Below, one piece after another: positions 1-8,100 of a stretch of DNA of 13,597 nt. How positions within the stretch are numbered: position 1 is the stretch's first letter; each line of letters opens with the position of its first letter. Made by a program: the position numbers and the translations under genes. This stretch comes from Bacteroidia bacterium (GTDB taxonomy: Bacteria; Bacteroidota; Bacteroidia; Flavobacteriales; Flavobacteriaceae). Under the pieces are notes generated by a model. It searched no databases, had not been told where the DNA came from, and was given only the letters and a program-made list of their open reading frames with translations. The stretch spans positions 1-13,597 of the forward strand of contig JAUICT010000015.1 in assembly GCA_030429325.1 (NCBI GenBank), given 5' to 3'.

Positions 1-537
1 AACCATTTACCATCCGTGGATTTCAGGCCCTATAAAATTGGAGCCAATATCCAAGAGGGGATGACGGTTCCGGATGATGCGCCACAACCCCTGTACGAAT
101 ATGCATGGCGCTTCAAGGTGGATGGAGGCGAACAAACCATAGTCACGAATGGGGAATACCCTAGCGTGGAAGGTGAGTTCATAGATGTGGAGACCACACA
201 GATTCAAGCAGGATACGAACCTCCCATCCATGATTTCACCATTGAAAAGGACGGTCAGGATTATGCTGCCGAACTTTTGGAGGAGGACAAACTGATCATG
301 GTAGTGGCCTATGATGAAGCAAAGAAAAAGGGATATACGGTGATTGGCATGTCGGCCTCAAGTGACGATTTCGCCAATCAGGTAGAGCAAAAATATAAGC
401 TGGATTTCGACTTTTACTTTACGGATGAGACCACATTGAAGACCATTGTGCGCTCTAATCCCGCAATATTGGTTTTACGAAAGGGTACCATTCAGCAAAA
501 GGTGCATTATAACGATTTAGATAAACTTACGCTTTAA
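1..537 (+). CDS. BT_3928-type DoxX-family protein, C-terminal part (5' end outside window)
   Basis: The reading frame is open from the first base, so the gene starts upstream; a GTG at 16 is an internal valine, not a start. About 178 residues are visible. The opening stretch (HLPSVDFRPYKIGANI) resembles the region after the membrane helices in Bacteroidota BT_3928-type proteins, which join a DoxX-like membrane domain to a soluble C-terminal region. The C-terminal half looks like a thioredoxin fold without a CxxC: a strand LIMVVAYD, a strand YTVIGMSAS, a cis-proline-like SNPA and a final KGTIQQKVHYND. In relatives as I remember them, a helix of roughly 15-20 residues separates the first two of these strands; here only about six residues do, suggesting an in-frame deletion. 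The gene ends 24 bases before tpiA, the usual neighbour in flavobacteria, and they probably share a transcript. The biochemical role is unknown; a membrane redox role is only a guess from the DoxX family. Confidence 0.8.
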   Translation, partial: NHLPSVDFRPYKIGANIQEGMTVPDDAPQPLYEYAWRFKVDGGEQTIVTNGEYPSVEGEFIDVETTQIQAGYEPPIHDFTIEKDGQDYAAELLEEDKLIMVVAYDEAKKKGYTVIGMSASSDDFANQVEQKYKLDFDFYFTDETTLKTIVRSNPAILVLRKGTIQQKVHYNDLDKLTL

Positions 538-561
538 ACATAACCCACAAAACAACAAAAC

Positions 562-1311
562 ATGAGAACGAAGATAGTGGCAGGAAACTGGAAGATGAAC
601 AAGAATAGGGAAGAGACAGAGGCTTTGTTGGCCGAACTTTCCGCAAAACTGCCCGATACTAAAGCGGAGGTCATTGTGGCTCCAACTTTTGTGAACCTGG
701 AAACGGCCCAACGAAGCTTGGAATCCTCCACAATCAAAGTGGCGGCCCAGAACATGCATTTTGCTGAAAATGGGGCGTACACTGGTGAAATCTCTGCGGA
801 TATGCTGTTGAACCTGGATGTGGACACGGTTATCTTGGGCCATTCTGAGCGACGCTCTTACTTTGGTGAAACCGATGAACTGTTGGCAAAGAAAATGGAC
901 ACTGCTGTTGCCAAGGGATTGAAAGCCATTTTTTGTTTTGGTGAAGAATTGGAGGACCGGAAATCGGACAACCATTTTTCCGTTGTGGAAAGTCAATTGA
1001 GAAATGGACTCTTCCATTTGGAGGCCAGTGCTTGGAAAAACATCGTTTTGGCCTACGAGCCCGTTTGGGCCATAGGCACTGGAGAGACGGCTTCCCCAGA
1101 GCAGGCGCAAGAAATGCATGCCTTTATCCGCAAGACCATTGCGGAGGCCTATAATGCTTCCATTGCAGATGAAGTTTCCATTCTCTACGGAGGAAGTGTG
1201 AAACCGGGCAATGCAGAGGAGATTTTTTCCAAACCCGATGTAGATGGAGGATTGATTGGGGGAGCTTCCTTGGTGGCTTCGGACTTTGTGGCCATCATCA
1301 ACGCCATTTGA
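562..1311 (+). CDS. tpiA: Triose-phosphate isomerase
   Basis: This cytosolic enzyme interconverts dihydroxyacetone phosphate and glyceraldehyde 3-phosphate in glycolysis and gluconeogenesis. At 249 residues it has the usual length of the family, and every active-site motif is present. AGNWKMN lies at residues 7-13 with substrate-binding Asn9 and Lys11. GHSERR lies at 93-98 with electrophilic His94. AYEPVWAIGTG lies at 164-174 with catalytic base Glu166 and the start of the mobile phosphate-gripping loop 6. LYGGS at 208-212 and DGGLIGGASL at 228-237 complete the phosphate site. The ATG at 562 is the obvious start, because the AGNWKMN motif follows within seven residues; the leader is A-rich with no clear Shine-Dalgarno sequence, normal for this phylum. 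The gene sits between the BT_3928-type gene and prmA with gaps of 24 and 9 bases, indicating one operon. Nothing looks damaged. Confidence 0.97.
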   Translation: MRTKIVAGNWKMNKNREETEALLAELSAKLPDTKAEVIVAPTFVNLETAQRSLESSTIKVAAQNMHFAENGAYTGEISADMLLNLDVDTVILGHSERRSYFGETDELLAKKMDTAVAKGLKAIFCFGEELEDRKSDNHFSVVESQLRNGLFHLEASAWKNIVLAYEPVWAIGTGETASPEQAQEMHAFIRKTIAEAYNASIADEVSILYGGSVKPGNAEEIFSKPDVDGGLIGGASLVASDFVAIINAI

Positions 1312-1320
1312 TTGGAAACT

Positions 1321-2154
1321 ATGGGATTGGTATATCTCGAGTATGATTTTACGATAGAACCTGCCCAACCGGCAACGGATATTTTGATTGCCGAGCTGGG
1401 AGAGGTGGGGTTTGAAAGCTTCGTGGAGAACGAAACCGGACTTTTGGCCTATATCCTAAAATCGGATTGGCGGGAGGACATTTTGAACGGACTTTATATT
1501 TTGCAACAACCGGATTTTGAAATTTCATGGACCCAAAAAGAAATCCAACAACAAAACTGGAATGCCGAATGGGAACGGAATTTCCATCCCATCATTGTTG
1601 GAAATAGGTGTATGGTGCGTGCCCCATTTCATCAAGCAGTTGATGTGGAATACGATATTGTAATTGAGCCGAAGATGAGTTTTGGGACAGGGCATCATGA
1701 GACCACCCACATGATGCTTCAGCATATTCTCGATATTGATGTCCAAGGGAAATCGGTGTTGGACATGGGTTGCGGTACCGGAGTTCTAGCCATTTTGGCC
1801 AAAAAGAAGGGAGCAGGACCTGTAGATGCCATCGACATTGACGAATGGTGCTACCTGAACACCCAAGAAAACATAGAACGGAATGATTGTGGGAGCATCA
1901 AAGCCTTTCAAGGAGATAGTGGCTTGTTGAAAGGAAAAAAATACGATGTGATCTTGGCCAACATCAACCGAAATATTCTACTGGAGGATATTCCCGTATA
2001 TGCCGAGTGTCTTAATTCTGGGGGAACACTTTTGTTAAGTGGCTTTTATTTGGATGATTTGGATGCAATTTCCTCAAAATGTGGTGAATATGGATTGAAT
2101 TTTGAAAAAAATCTTAAAAAAAATAATTGGATTTCGGCAAAATATGTAAATTAG
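1321..2154 (+). CDS. prmA: Ribosomal protein L11 methyltransferase
   Basis: PrmA uses S-adenosylmethionine to trimethylate ribosomal protein L11 in the cytosol. From the ATG at 1321 the product has 277 residues. The frame is open from a TTG at 1312, directly after the tpiA stop, but the ATG gives the N terminus expected of flavobacterial PrmA (MGLVYLEYDF). The N-terminal part, roughly 1-90, matches the L11-recognition region (PATDILIAELGEVGFESF). The methyltransferase domain follows: a conserved PKMSFGTGHHETT at 117-129, the SAM-binding glycine loop VLDMGCGTGVLAI at 146-158, an acidic DAIDID at 169-174 that should hold the SAM ribose, and DVILANINRNIL at 209-220 in place of the usual substrate-site motif. 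The gap to tpiA is 9 bases and the gap to clpS is 20, so the three are probably co-transcribed. This tpiA-prmA-clpS order is familiar from flavobacteria. Confidence 0.95.
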   Translation: MGLVYLEYDFTIEPAQPATDILIAELGEVGFESFVENETGLLAYILKSDWREDILNGLYILQQPDFEISWTQKEIQQQNWNAEWERNFHPIIVGNRCMVRAPFHQAVDVEYDIVIEPKMSFGTGHHETTHMMLQHILDIDVQGKSVLDMGCGTGVLAILAKKKGAGPVDAIDIDEWCYLNTQENIERNDCGSIKAFQGDSGLLKGKKYDVILANINRNILLEDIPVYAECLNSGGTLLLSGFYLDDLDAISSKCGEYGLNFEKNLKKNNWISAKYVN

Positions 2155-2174
2155 AAAGACATAACTCCGCAATT

Positions 2175-2450
2175 ATGGGCACTAAGGAAAAAGAATCGGA
2201 AGACCTTCTACTGGAAGAGGAGATTGTAAATCAGAGCGAGATTGTTCTTTTTAATGATGACGTGAACACTTTTGATCATGTCATTGAAACCTTGATCAAT
2301 GTTTGCGATCATACTCCTGAACAAGCGGAACAATGTTCTTTAATTGTGCATTACAATGGTAAATGTACCGTAAAGACAGGAGAGTATTCTTTTCTAAAGC
2401 CAAAGTGTTCCCAACTGCTTCAGGCCGGGTTAAGCGCAGAAATTGTTTAG
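2175..2450 (+). CDS. clpS: ATP-dependent Clp protease adaptor ClpS
   Basis: ClpS captures proteins with destabilising N-terminal residues and hands them to the ClpAP protease. The frame opens upstream at 2127 inside prmA, but the ATG at 2175 removes that overlap and gives a normal product of 91 residues. A flexible acidic N-terminal tail (residues 1-20) is expected to reach into ClpA. The core begins EIVLFNDDVNTFDHVIETL at 22-40: Asn27, Asp28 and Asp29 correspond to the E. coli residues that grip the substrate's alpha-amino group. His59 in IVHYNGK corresponds to the conserved histidine of the same pocket. HTPEQAEQC at 46-54 and GKCTVKTGEY at 62-71 follow the usual Bacteroidota pattern. The gene lies 20 bases after prmA and is the last of the tight cluster. 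I see no hairpin terminator immediately after it. Confidence 0.95.
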   Translation: MGTKEKESEDLLLEEEIVNQSEIVLFNDDVNTFDHVIETLINVCDHTPEQAEQCSLIVHYNGKCTVKTGEYSFLKPKCSQLLQAGLSAEIV

Positions 2451-2662
2451 GCTTACCGTTCCTTTTTAGTCAAATCATATAGATTGCATGTTTTTTTTTT
2501 GAAGGGAATAAAGTACTCTTGTCACATTCATTTTTTTCAAAACAAAAGATTCAACCAAAAATCACAAATTCTTTACTTAAGCCTAGACCACAAAACTAAT
2601 AGACTGCTGTACCTTTACCCATGAAACCAATATATCAAATCGCTAATCACTGTATCTGAGAA

Positions 2663-3265
2663 ATGGGTGAATTTTTTAAGGCCGAATTAAAAGACCGTTT
2701 TTTGGAATATGCTTTGGAGCGTAGTGATTATTTCGAGATTCAGACGTTGTATGATGAATTTTTAAGACCCAACTACAGCCTACAATTTGTGGAAGGGTTG
2801 GTAAGGGAAATTCAGGAGTATGATGCCAATTTATTGGATATAATGAGTGGTAACGGTCTGGAAATATTTATGTTGGCCTCTACACCCAATACCCAAGATT
2901 TTTTGGATGAGGGAGGATTCATGGATATGTATGTGCGGGAAGAGGAAAAGTGGGACGTGTTTTTGGACCAACTCTCCAGCAATCGTAAATTGAGCAAGGA
3001 CGAAAAACAGTTGTTAAAAAAGAACTCGCCCGGACTCAAAAAAGAGAAAACATTGCTTTTTGGACTCATAGCGGCAGTGGCCATAAGCTTTTTGTTTACC
3101 CTGTTCAGTATTTTAAAAGAAAGCCTGTTTGAACCTCAATATGTTCCAGCAGATGATTTTGAAAGGGAAATGGAAAAGCTTCGTTCTCAATATCTTCAAG
3201 AAAACCAGCAATTACAGTTAGAACTTAAGGAGGCTCAAAGAAACTTGGATTCCTTGAAAAAATAA
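2663..3265 (+). CDS. Unrecognised membrane-anchored protein with C-terminal coiled coil
   Basis: I do not recognise this 200-residue protein. Residues 1-125 are soluble, hydrophilic and mostly helical in appearance, rich in acidic residues and leucine. Residues 117-129 are lysine-rich (KKNSPGLKKEKT), followed by one hydrophobic segment at about 131-151 (LLFGLIAAVAISFLFTLFSI). Residues about 165-200 look like a coiled coil, dense in Glu, Gln, Leu and Lys (QLQLELKEAQRNLDSLKK). The positive-inside rule would put the N-terminal domain in the cytoplasm and the coiled coil in the periplasm, but this is a weak prediction. There is no signal peptide. The ATG at 2663 is the first in frame; a 12-codon ORF (2621-2659) ends three bases before it. 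The gene is transcribed the same way as clpS but is separated by 212 bases, so it probably has its own promoter. Codon use and motif order look genuinely coding. Confidence 0.75.
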   Translation: MGEFFKAELKDRFLEYALERSDYFEIQTLYDEFLRPNYSLQFVEGLVREIQEYDANLLDIMSGNGLEIFMLASTPNTQDFLDEGGFMDMYVREEEKWDVFLDQLSSNRKLSKDEKQLLKKNSPGLKKEKTLLFGLIAAVAISFLFTLFSILKESLFEPQYVPADDFEREMEKLRSQYLQENQQLQLELKEAQRNLDSLKK

Positions 3266-3749
3266 CTACAAATCCATAGTTTTTTTTGCTGGTCACGTGC
3301 AACCGGGTTTATCTGGAAAGTGATGCTTTTTGATAGGTCCTCGGAGTCATGTTCAAAACCCTTGATGCCAAGTTACATTTTCCCAACTTTGAAAAATAAA
3401 GCTCTGTAGTTAATTTCAGGCCTATTGGTAAGACTTAATTGTAGTTAGGGAAAAACTTTTTAGAATCACTTTAAATAGGTCTTCCTCTTTACCTTGCATA
3501 CGTTTAATTCTGTATTTTGGCAAAGTTTTTAGTTGAAATGCCATTGGCATGCGTAATGGAAATTTTGAAATGAAGTAGGGGAGCATGAAAAACAAGAGTG
3601 CTTCAAAATAAGCTGTTGGATACTATTTTAACCCTATACCTAGAACACAATAAAGTTGATATCACCATTCCTTATACATCTAAATTATTCTCTTCCTCAC
3701 GGTTTCCGCTCTACCCAGCCTTTACTTCTTCAGCATTAAGAGTCAATGT
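3266..3749 (+). other. 484-base noncoding spacer before the glycosyltransferase
   Basis: I see no supported gene here on either strand. There is no strong hairpin plus T-run after the upstream gene, only an isolated T-run near 3279-3286. A small inverted repeat, ATGCCA-T-TGGCAT, sits at 3538-3550 and could be an operator or chance. A near-match to a Bacteroidota promoter lies at 3494-3519 (TTG, 16 bases, then TATTTTG, one base short of TAnnTTTG). It is a possible but unproven promoter for the glycosyltransferase. The sequence is AT-rich with stops in all frames. Confidence 0.5.
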
Positions 3750-4727
3750 ATGAAATATAAAATAAGTGTCATAGTGCCTGTCTATAATGTAGAGAGATAC
3801 CTTAAACGATGTTTGGACAGTATTCTTGGGCAACCGTATAAAAATCTGGAGGTTATTTTGATCAATGATGGGTCTACCGACAGTTCTCCGGAAATATGTG
3901 ATGACTATTCCTCAAAAGATGTTAGAATAAAAGTTTTGCATCAAAAAAATCAAGGGGTCTCCGTAGCTAGGAACAAGGGGCTTGAAAAAGCTACGGGAGA
4001 TTATATTTCATTTGTTGATGCGGATGACTGGATACATAAAGACATGTATCAACTACTGATGAAGTATGCGAATGGTCAAAATAATACCATCTTAACTTTT
4101 GACGCATTTTTCTCAAACCACAGAAAAGAATTTCCTGAAACCTTTTCGTCATTGAAAATTGAGACATGGGATAGGGGAAAAATCCTGGAAGATTATTTAA
4201 AGAAAGGGTTTTATCTCTGGCGAAACCTATATCCAAAGGAACTGGCGAGAAAGATAAAGTTTAAGGAAGGTATACACATAACATCCGATGTTATCTTCGG
4301 TATTGATTTATTGGAACACGTTGAGTCTGCCTGTTATATAAATGCACCCTTGTATATGTATTTTGTTGATAACAATGAATCCATTACAAGAAACGGTTAT
4401 GACTCCAGAAAGTATATAGTTTTTGATGTGAACCTTTATTTGAAGAAAAGGACAGAAAATCTCTTTCCCAATGACAATGCATTAAACGAACTGGTCAGGA
4501 AAAGATTAATGGAGAATATTAAATACCATCTTCAAAATACTCGAAAAAGTAAACGGGCAAAACCTAAAAATCAGGATACAATCAAGTTTAGAGGGCGGCT
4601 CAAAAAAGAGTTCGATAAAAATTATAAAAACGCAATCGACTTTTCATTTGAAGGACTAACGATAAGATACATGCCTCTCTTTATTTCAGACATTATCTTC
4701 AACCTAAAGCAAAAGTTGTTACAATAG
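3750..4727 (+). CDS. Family 2 glycosyltransferase (GT-A fold)
   Basis: This 325-residue protein should transfer a sugar from a nucleotide-sugar donor to an acceptor, typically in making a capsule, exopolysaccharide or lipopolysaccharide. The family is clear: ISVIVPVYNVERYLKRCLDSI at residues 5-25, the nucleotide-binding LINDGSTDSSPEICDDY at 37-53 (Asp40), GVSVARNKGLEKATGDYISF at 69-88, and the metal-binding DXD-type motif VDADDW at 89-94. The C-terminal two thirds are less conserved, basic near residues 250-290 (RKSKRAKPKNQ) and end in a hydrophobic/amphipathic stretch, so peripheral membrane attachment is possible. There is no clear transmembrane helix. The start ATG at 3750 places the first strand immediately after the N terminus, as is normal. 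It stands alone, with 484 bases before it and 384 after, and its codons look AT-richer than tpiA or prmA. Both points suggest a transferred gene or the remnant of a larger glycan cluster. Donor and acceptor cannot be inferred. Confidence 0.92.
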   Translation: MKYKISVIVPVYNVERYLKRCLDSILGQPYKNLEVILINDGSTDSSPEICDDYSSKDVRIKVLHQKNQGVSVARNKGLEKATGDYISFVDADDWIHKDMYQLLMKYANGQNNTILTFDAFFSNHRKEFPETFSSLKIETWDRGKILEDYLKKGFYLWRNLYPKELARKIKFKEGIHITSDVIFGIDLLEHVESACYINAPLYMYFVDNNESITRNGYDSRKYIVFDVNLYLKKRTENLFPNDNALNELVRKRLMENIKYHLQNTRKSKRAKPKNQDTIKFRGRLKKEFDKNYKNAIDFSFEGLTIRYMPLFISDIIFNLKQKLLQ

Positions 4728-5111
4728 AAAAGGGTTGATGCCGGTAGGTTGGTTAATCCCTTTGCATCTCTTCCTGAAAATGTAAACTGGCAACTCAACG
4801 ACACAACGATTTTGTCATTGCCAGTGTTTACAAAGGTCTGCTGTATGGTTCACTATCTAACTGTTCGAGATTGGGAAACTCTTTTTTACACCTATAAGTT
4901 GAGGTACCATTCCAGTTTAAACTTTAATTCATTATTAAACAAAATACAATTGAAACCGTGGCACTTGGTTTAAGTGATGGTACTTTGACGTTATCGGTAT
5001 GCAATTTTCTTCTTTATTCAATATTCTCAACGCACTAATCGGAAATAATCGAAATGCAGACACCTTATGAAACTTTCACTTACTTTGATTCTTATTTGAT
5101 ACTTTTATTAC
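4728..5111 (+). other. 384-base noncoding spacer before the HTCS gene
   Basis: I support no gene here. A 74-codon frame from a TTG at 4749 has no recognisable motif and an unusual composition (many Trp, His, Cys and Tyr), so I leave it out. After the glycosyltransferase stop there is an imperfect stem, AAAGGG (4729-4734) with CCCTTT (4758-4763), but the loop is long and no T-run follows, so it is not a convincing terminator. I found no TTTG/TAnnTTTG promoter pair with good spacing for the HTCS gene. The region should hold its promoter, but I cannot place it. Confidence 0.5.
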
Positions 5112-8100
5112 ATGTGGAAAAATAATTGTGTCCTGATTTTTTTCGTATTGTTGACCTTTCTAGTGGGAAGCCAGGATTTGTACTGTATTTCCTATCCAAA
5201 CCCATTGGTCAAATTACCTTCAGGTAAACTTTTGTCGGATTATTTTTCTTCAGATACAACAAGCTACATTCTTAAGCAACTTGATAATGCAACAGGTATA
5301 TCGCACAGTTCTGTAAATACTGTTTTTCAGGATTCTGACAATATCCTGTGGTTGGGAACATGGGATGGATTGAACAGATATGATGGGAATAGTTTCAAGG
5401 TTTTTAGGCCCGAGCTCAATAACGAGGATTCCTTGAGCAATCAGGTGGTGTTAAAGGTCACGGAAGATTTACAGGGCAATATATGGGTACTCACCATGCA
5501 TGGCATAAATAGATACGATAAACAAACAGACAACTTTGAGCGGTTCTATTTTTCAAAAAAAGACAAAGTCACTTTAACAGATACGGAATTCAACATGGCT
5601 TTGTCCCCTGATAAGAAACTATTTGCATACGCCAAGGAATGGGGAATAGGAGTGTTCAATCAAGGGGCTTTTGAAAAGATCTGGGACGATACACTTTTAA
5701 GGTTCCCAATTGTGCAGATGAAGTTTTTGGGAAAAGATAAACTCCTTGTTTTGGACGCTTCAGGCCAACTTTCCATGCTTCAACTTCAACAAGATATGGG
5801 CATGGTGAAAGCCATGGGGCATGCAACACTTGTGGAAAACATACTCAGTTTTGAGGCTTTGGACAAGAAAAATCTTCTTTTGATCAATTTTGATGGTACT
5901 CCCATTATTTTCTCCGTTGACACAGAAAATCAGGAAAAAATGGAGTTGGACAAGCCTAGCTCAATAATTGGTTCGGTAAAAGATGGTGTTGTGATTTCAT
6001 CGGCTACCCAACACTTTTTGGTGGGAAAAAACAAAGGTGTATCTACCCCAAAATGGTTAAGTATGTTGAATGGCAACAAACTTACTGCTCTGTTTGAGGG
6101 AACTGAAGGGATTTATTGGGCCGCAACGGATGGAGAAGGGGTTTTTCGGTTGCATCAAAACAACAAGCCCTTTCACGGATTGTCTGGTGAACAAATCCCA
6201 GACTTTGAAGGAACTATTGTCCGTTCCTTCCTTGAGGTTCCAAATCATTCTTTTTGGATAGGTACAAAGGGTAAGGGGGTGTTTCGTTTTCCACCGGACT
6301 TTTTGGGTCAAAAAAAAGAAAAATTAAAGTATATCAACCTTAATCAAGAGAACAGTGGCCTCAACAATGCGGTCTATTCATTAAAACAGACCAAGGAAGA
6401 TTTTCTGCTCATTGGAACCGATGGTGCCGGGGTTTCATTATATGATTTAAAGGAGGACACCTTTGTACCATGGGATAAAATAAAGGGAACATCCAACTTG
6501 CCACAATTTAAATCTGTTTACGCGCTGTACCAAGGTGAAGATGGTATAATCTGGGCAGGAACCAGTGGCTTTGGACTTGTCCGATTTAAGCTTATCCGAA
6601 CAAGTAATGGGGTGTTGTTGAAAGAATTTGAACAATATATGGGGAACAGGGGCGCAATGGGGGAGATAAGCAGTAATATGATCTATTCCATTGTACCCAA
6701 GAACAAAGAGTCCTTATGGATAGGTACCCGTCTGGGAGGTTTGAACCTTTTTAATAAAAAAACGAAGACCTTCAGTGTATACATGCATGATGAAAACAAT
6801 CCAAAAAGCTTGTCCAATAATGATATTCTCTGCATGTACAGGTCTCCTAAGGGAGAGTTGTGGATTGGGACGAGCTTTGGCCTTAACCGGTATACAGGTG
6901 AAAGTGAATTTTTGCGTTATACGGTGAAAGATGGATTGCCCAGCAATACCATACATGGAATTACTTCGGACAGAGCAGGAAATATTTGGGTGAGCACCAA
7001 TTATGGCCTTTCAAAATTCGACGTTGCCGATCAGGTTTTTTATAATTATACCAAGGAAGAAGGCTTACAAGACAATGAGTTTGGTGACGGAGCTGCCTAT
7101 GCAGGTTCGGAGTATATTTTTATGGGAGGAAGAAAAGGCTTCAATTATTTTGTCCCCGAACGGATAAATGCCTCTGCCAAGGTACCCAACCTTTTCATCA
7201 ATAAGATAAGTGGTCAGGATGGAAGTGCACCCTATGATCAGAATCTGGTGATCCGTCCTGATGGTTTTTCTCCATCGGTTATTGAGTTGAAACATGACCA
7301 GAATTTTCTAAACATCGAGTTCTCTGCGCTAACCTTCATCAACAATAAAAAATGTAGATATGCCTATCAACTAAAGAATTTTGACCCCGATTGGAACCAA
7401 ATTGGTGCCAGGACCAACCTTTCGTTCACCAATATACCCTCTGGGGAATATGAACTTTGGCTTAAATGGACCAACGGTGATGGTGTGTGGAGCCAACCGG
7501 TGGAGGCTGTCCGGTTTAACATAGCTCCCATATTCTGGCGTTCTGCAACAGCATGGACACTATATGCGGTCTTGTTGGCACTTTTTATACTTTTTGCGTT
7601 GGAGTATTACCATAAAAGGCAATCCCTTGCGCGTAATATTCTTATTAGAAAACAGGAGGAAAGGGCACATGAGAACAGATTGGATTTTTTTACCAATGTG
7701 GCCCACGAACTTCAGACCCCGCTTACGTTGATGGTGGCCCCCGTCCAAAAATTGGGTGAGACCATGCCCTTTGACCGTAAAGCCAGAAAGTATTTTGATA
7801 TGGTGAAAAAAAACACTTCACGATTACTTTTTCTAACCCAACAAATCTTGGAATTCCGGAAGGCCGAAGACGGGCATCTAAAAATAAACAGTGAACATTT
7901 TGATTTGGTGAACCTTGTGGAACAGATAGCTGAACTTTTTGATGAAATGGCCCTCAAGAAGAACATTGATTATGTAGTGGATCTGCCCAAAAGTCTCATG
8001 GGATGGTATGATAAGGATTTGATTGAGAAAATTATTTTTAATCTTCTCTCCAATGCATTTAAGTATACCCCTGAAGAAGGCTTTATTGAGCTGGATATTA

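Noticed and set aside
1312..1320. TTG at 1312 as the prmA start
   Set aside because: It would abut the tpiA stop and add LEA-like residues not expected; the ATG three codons later gives the normal PrmA N terminus.
517..1368. A 283-codon open frame on the minus strand opposite tpiA
   Set aside because: It is antisense to an intact, unmistakable tpiA, runs into its neighbours and has no recognisable domain; its composition is that of a shadow frame.
2127..2174. Upstream in-frame start for clpS inside prmA
   Set aside because: It would add 16 atypical residues and overlap prmA; the ATG at 2175 gives the usual ClpS length.
4729..4763. Stem AAAGGG/CCCTTT right after the glycosyltransferase stop as a terminator
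   Set aside because: The stem is only six pairs, the loop is over 20 bases and no T-run follows.
4749..4973. A 74-codon + strand frame starting with TTG between the glycosyltransferase and the HTCS
   Set aside because: No ATG start, no recognisable motif, and a composition rich in Trp, His, Cys and Tyr; most likely noncoding.
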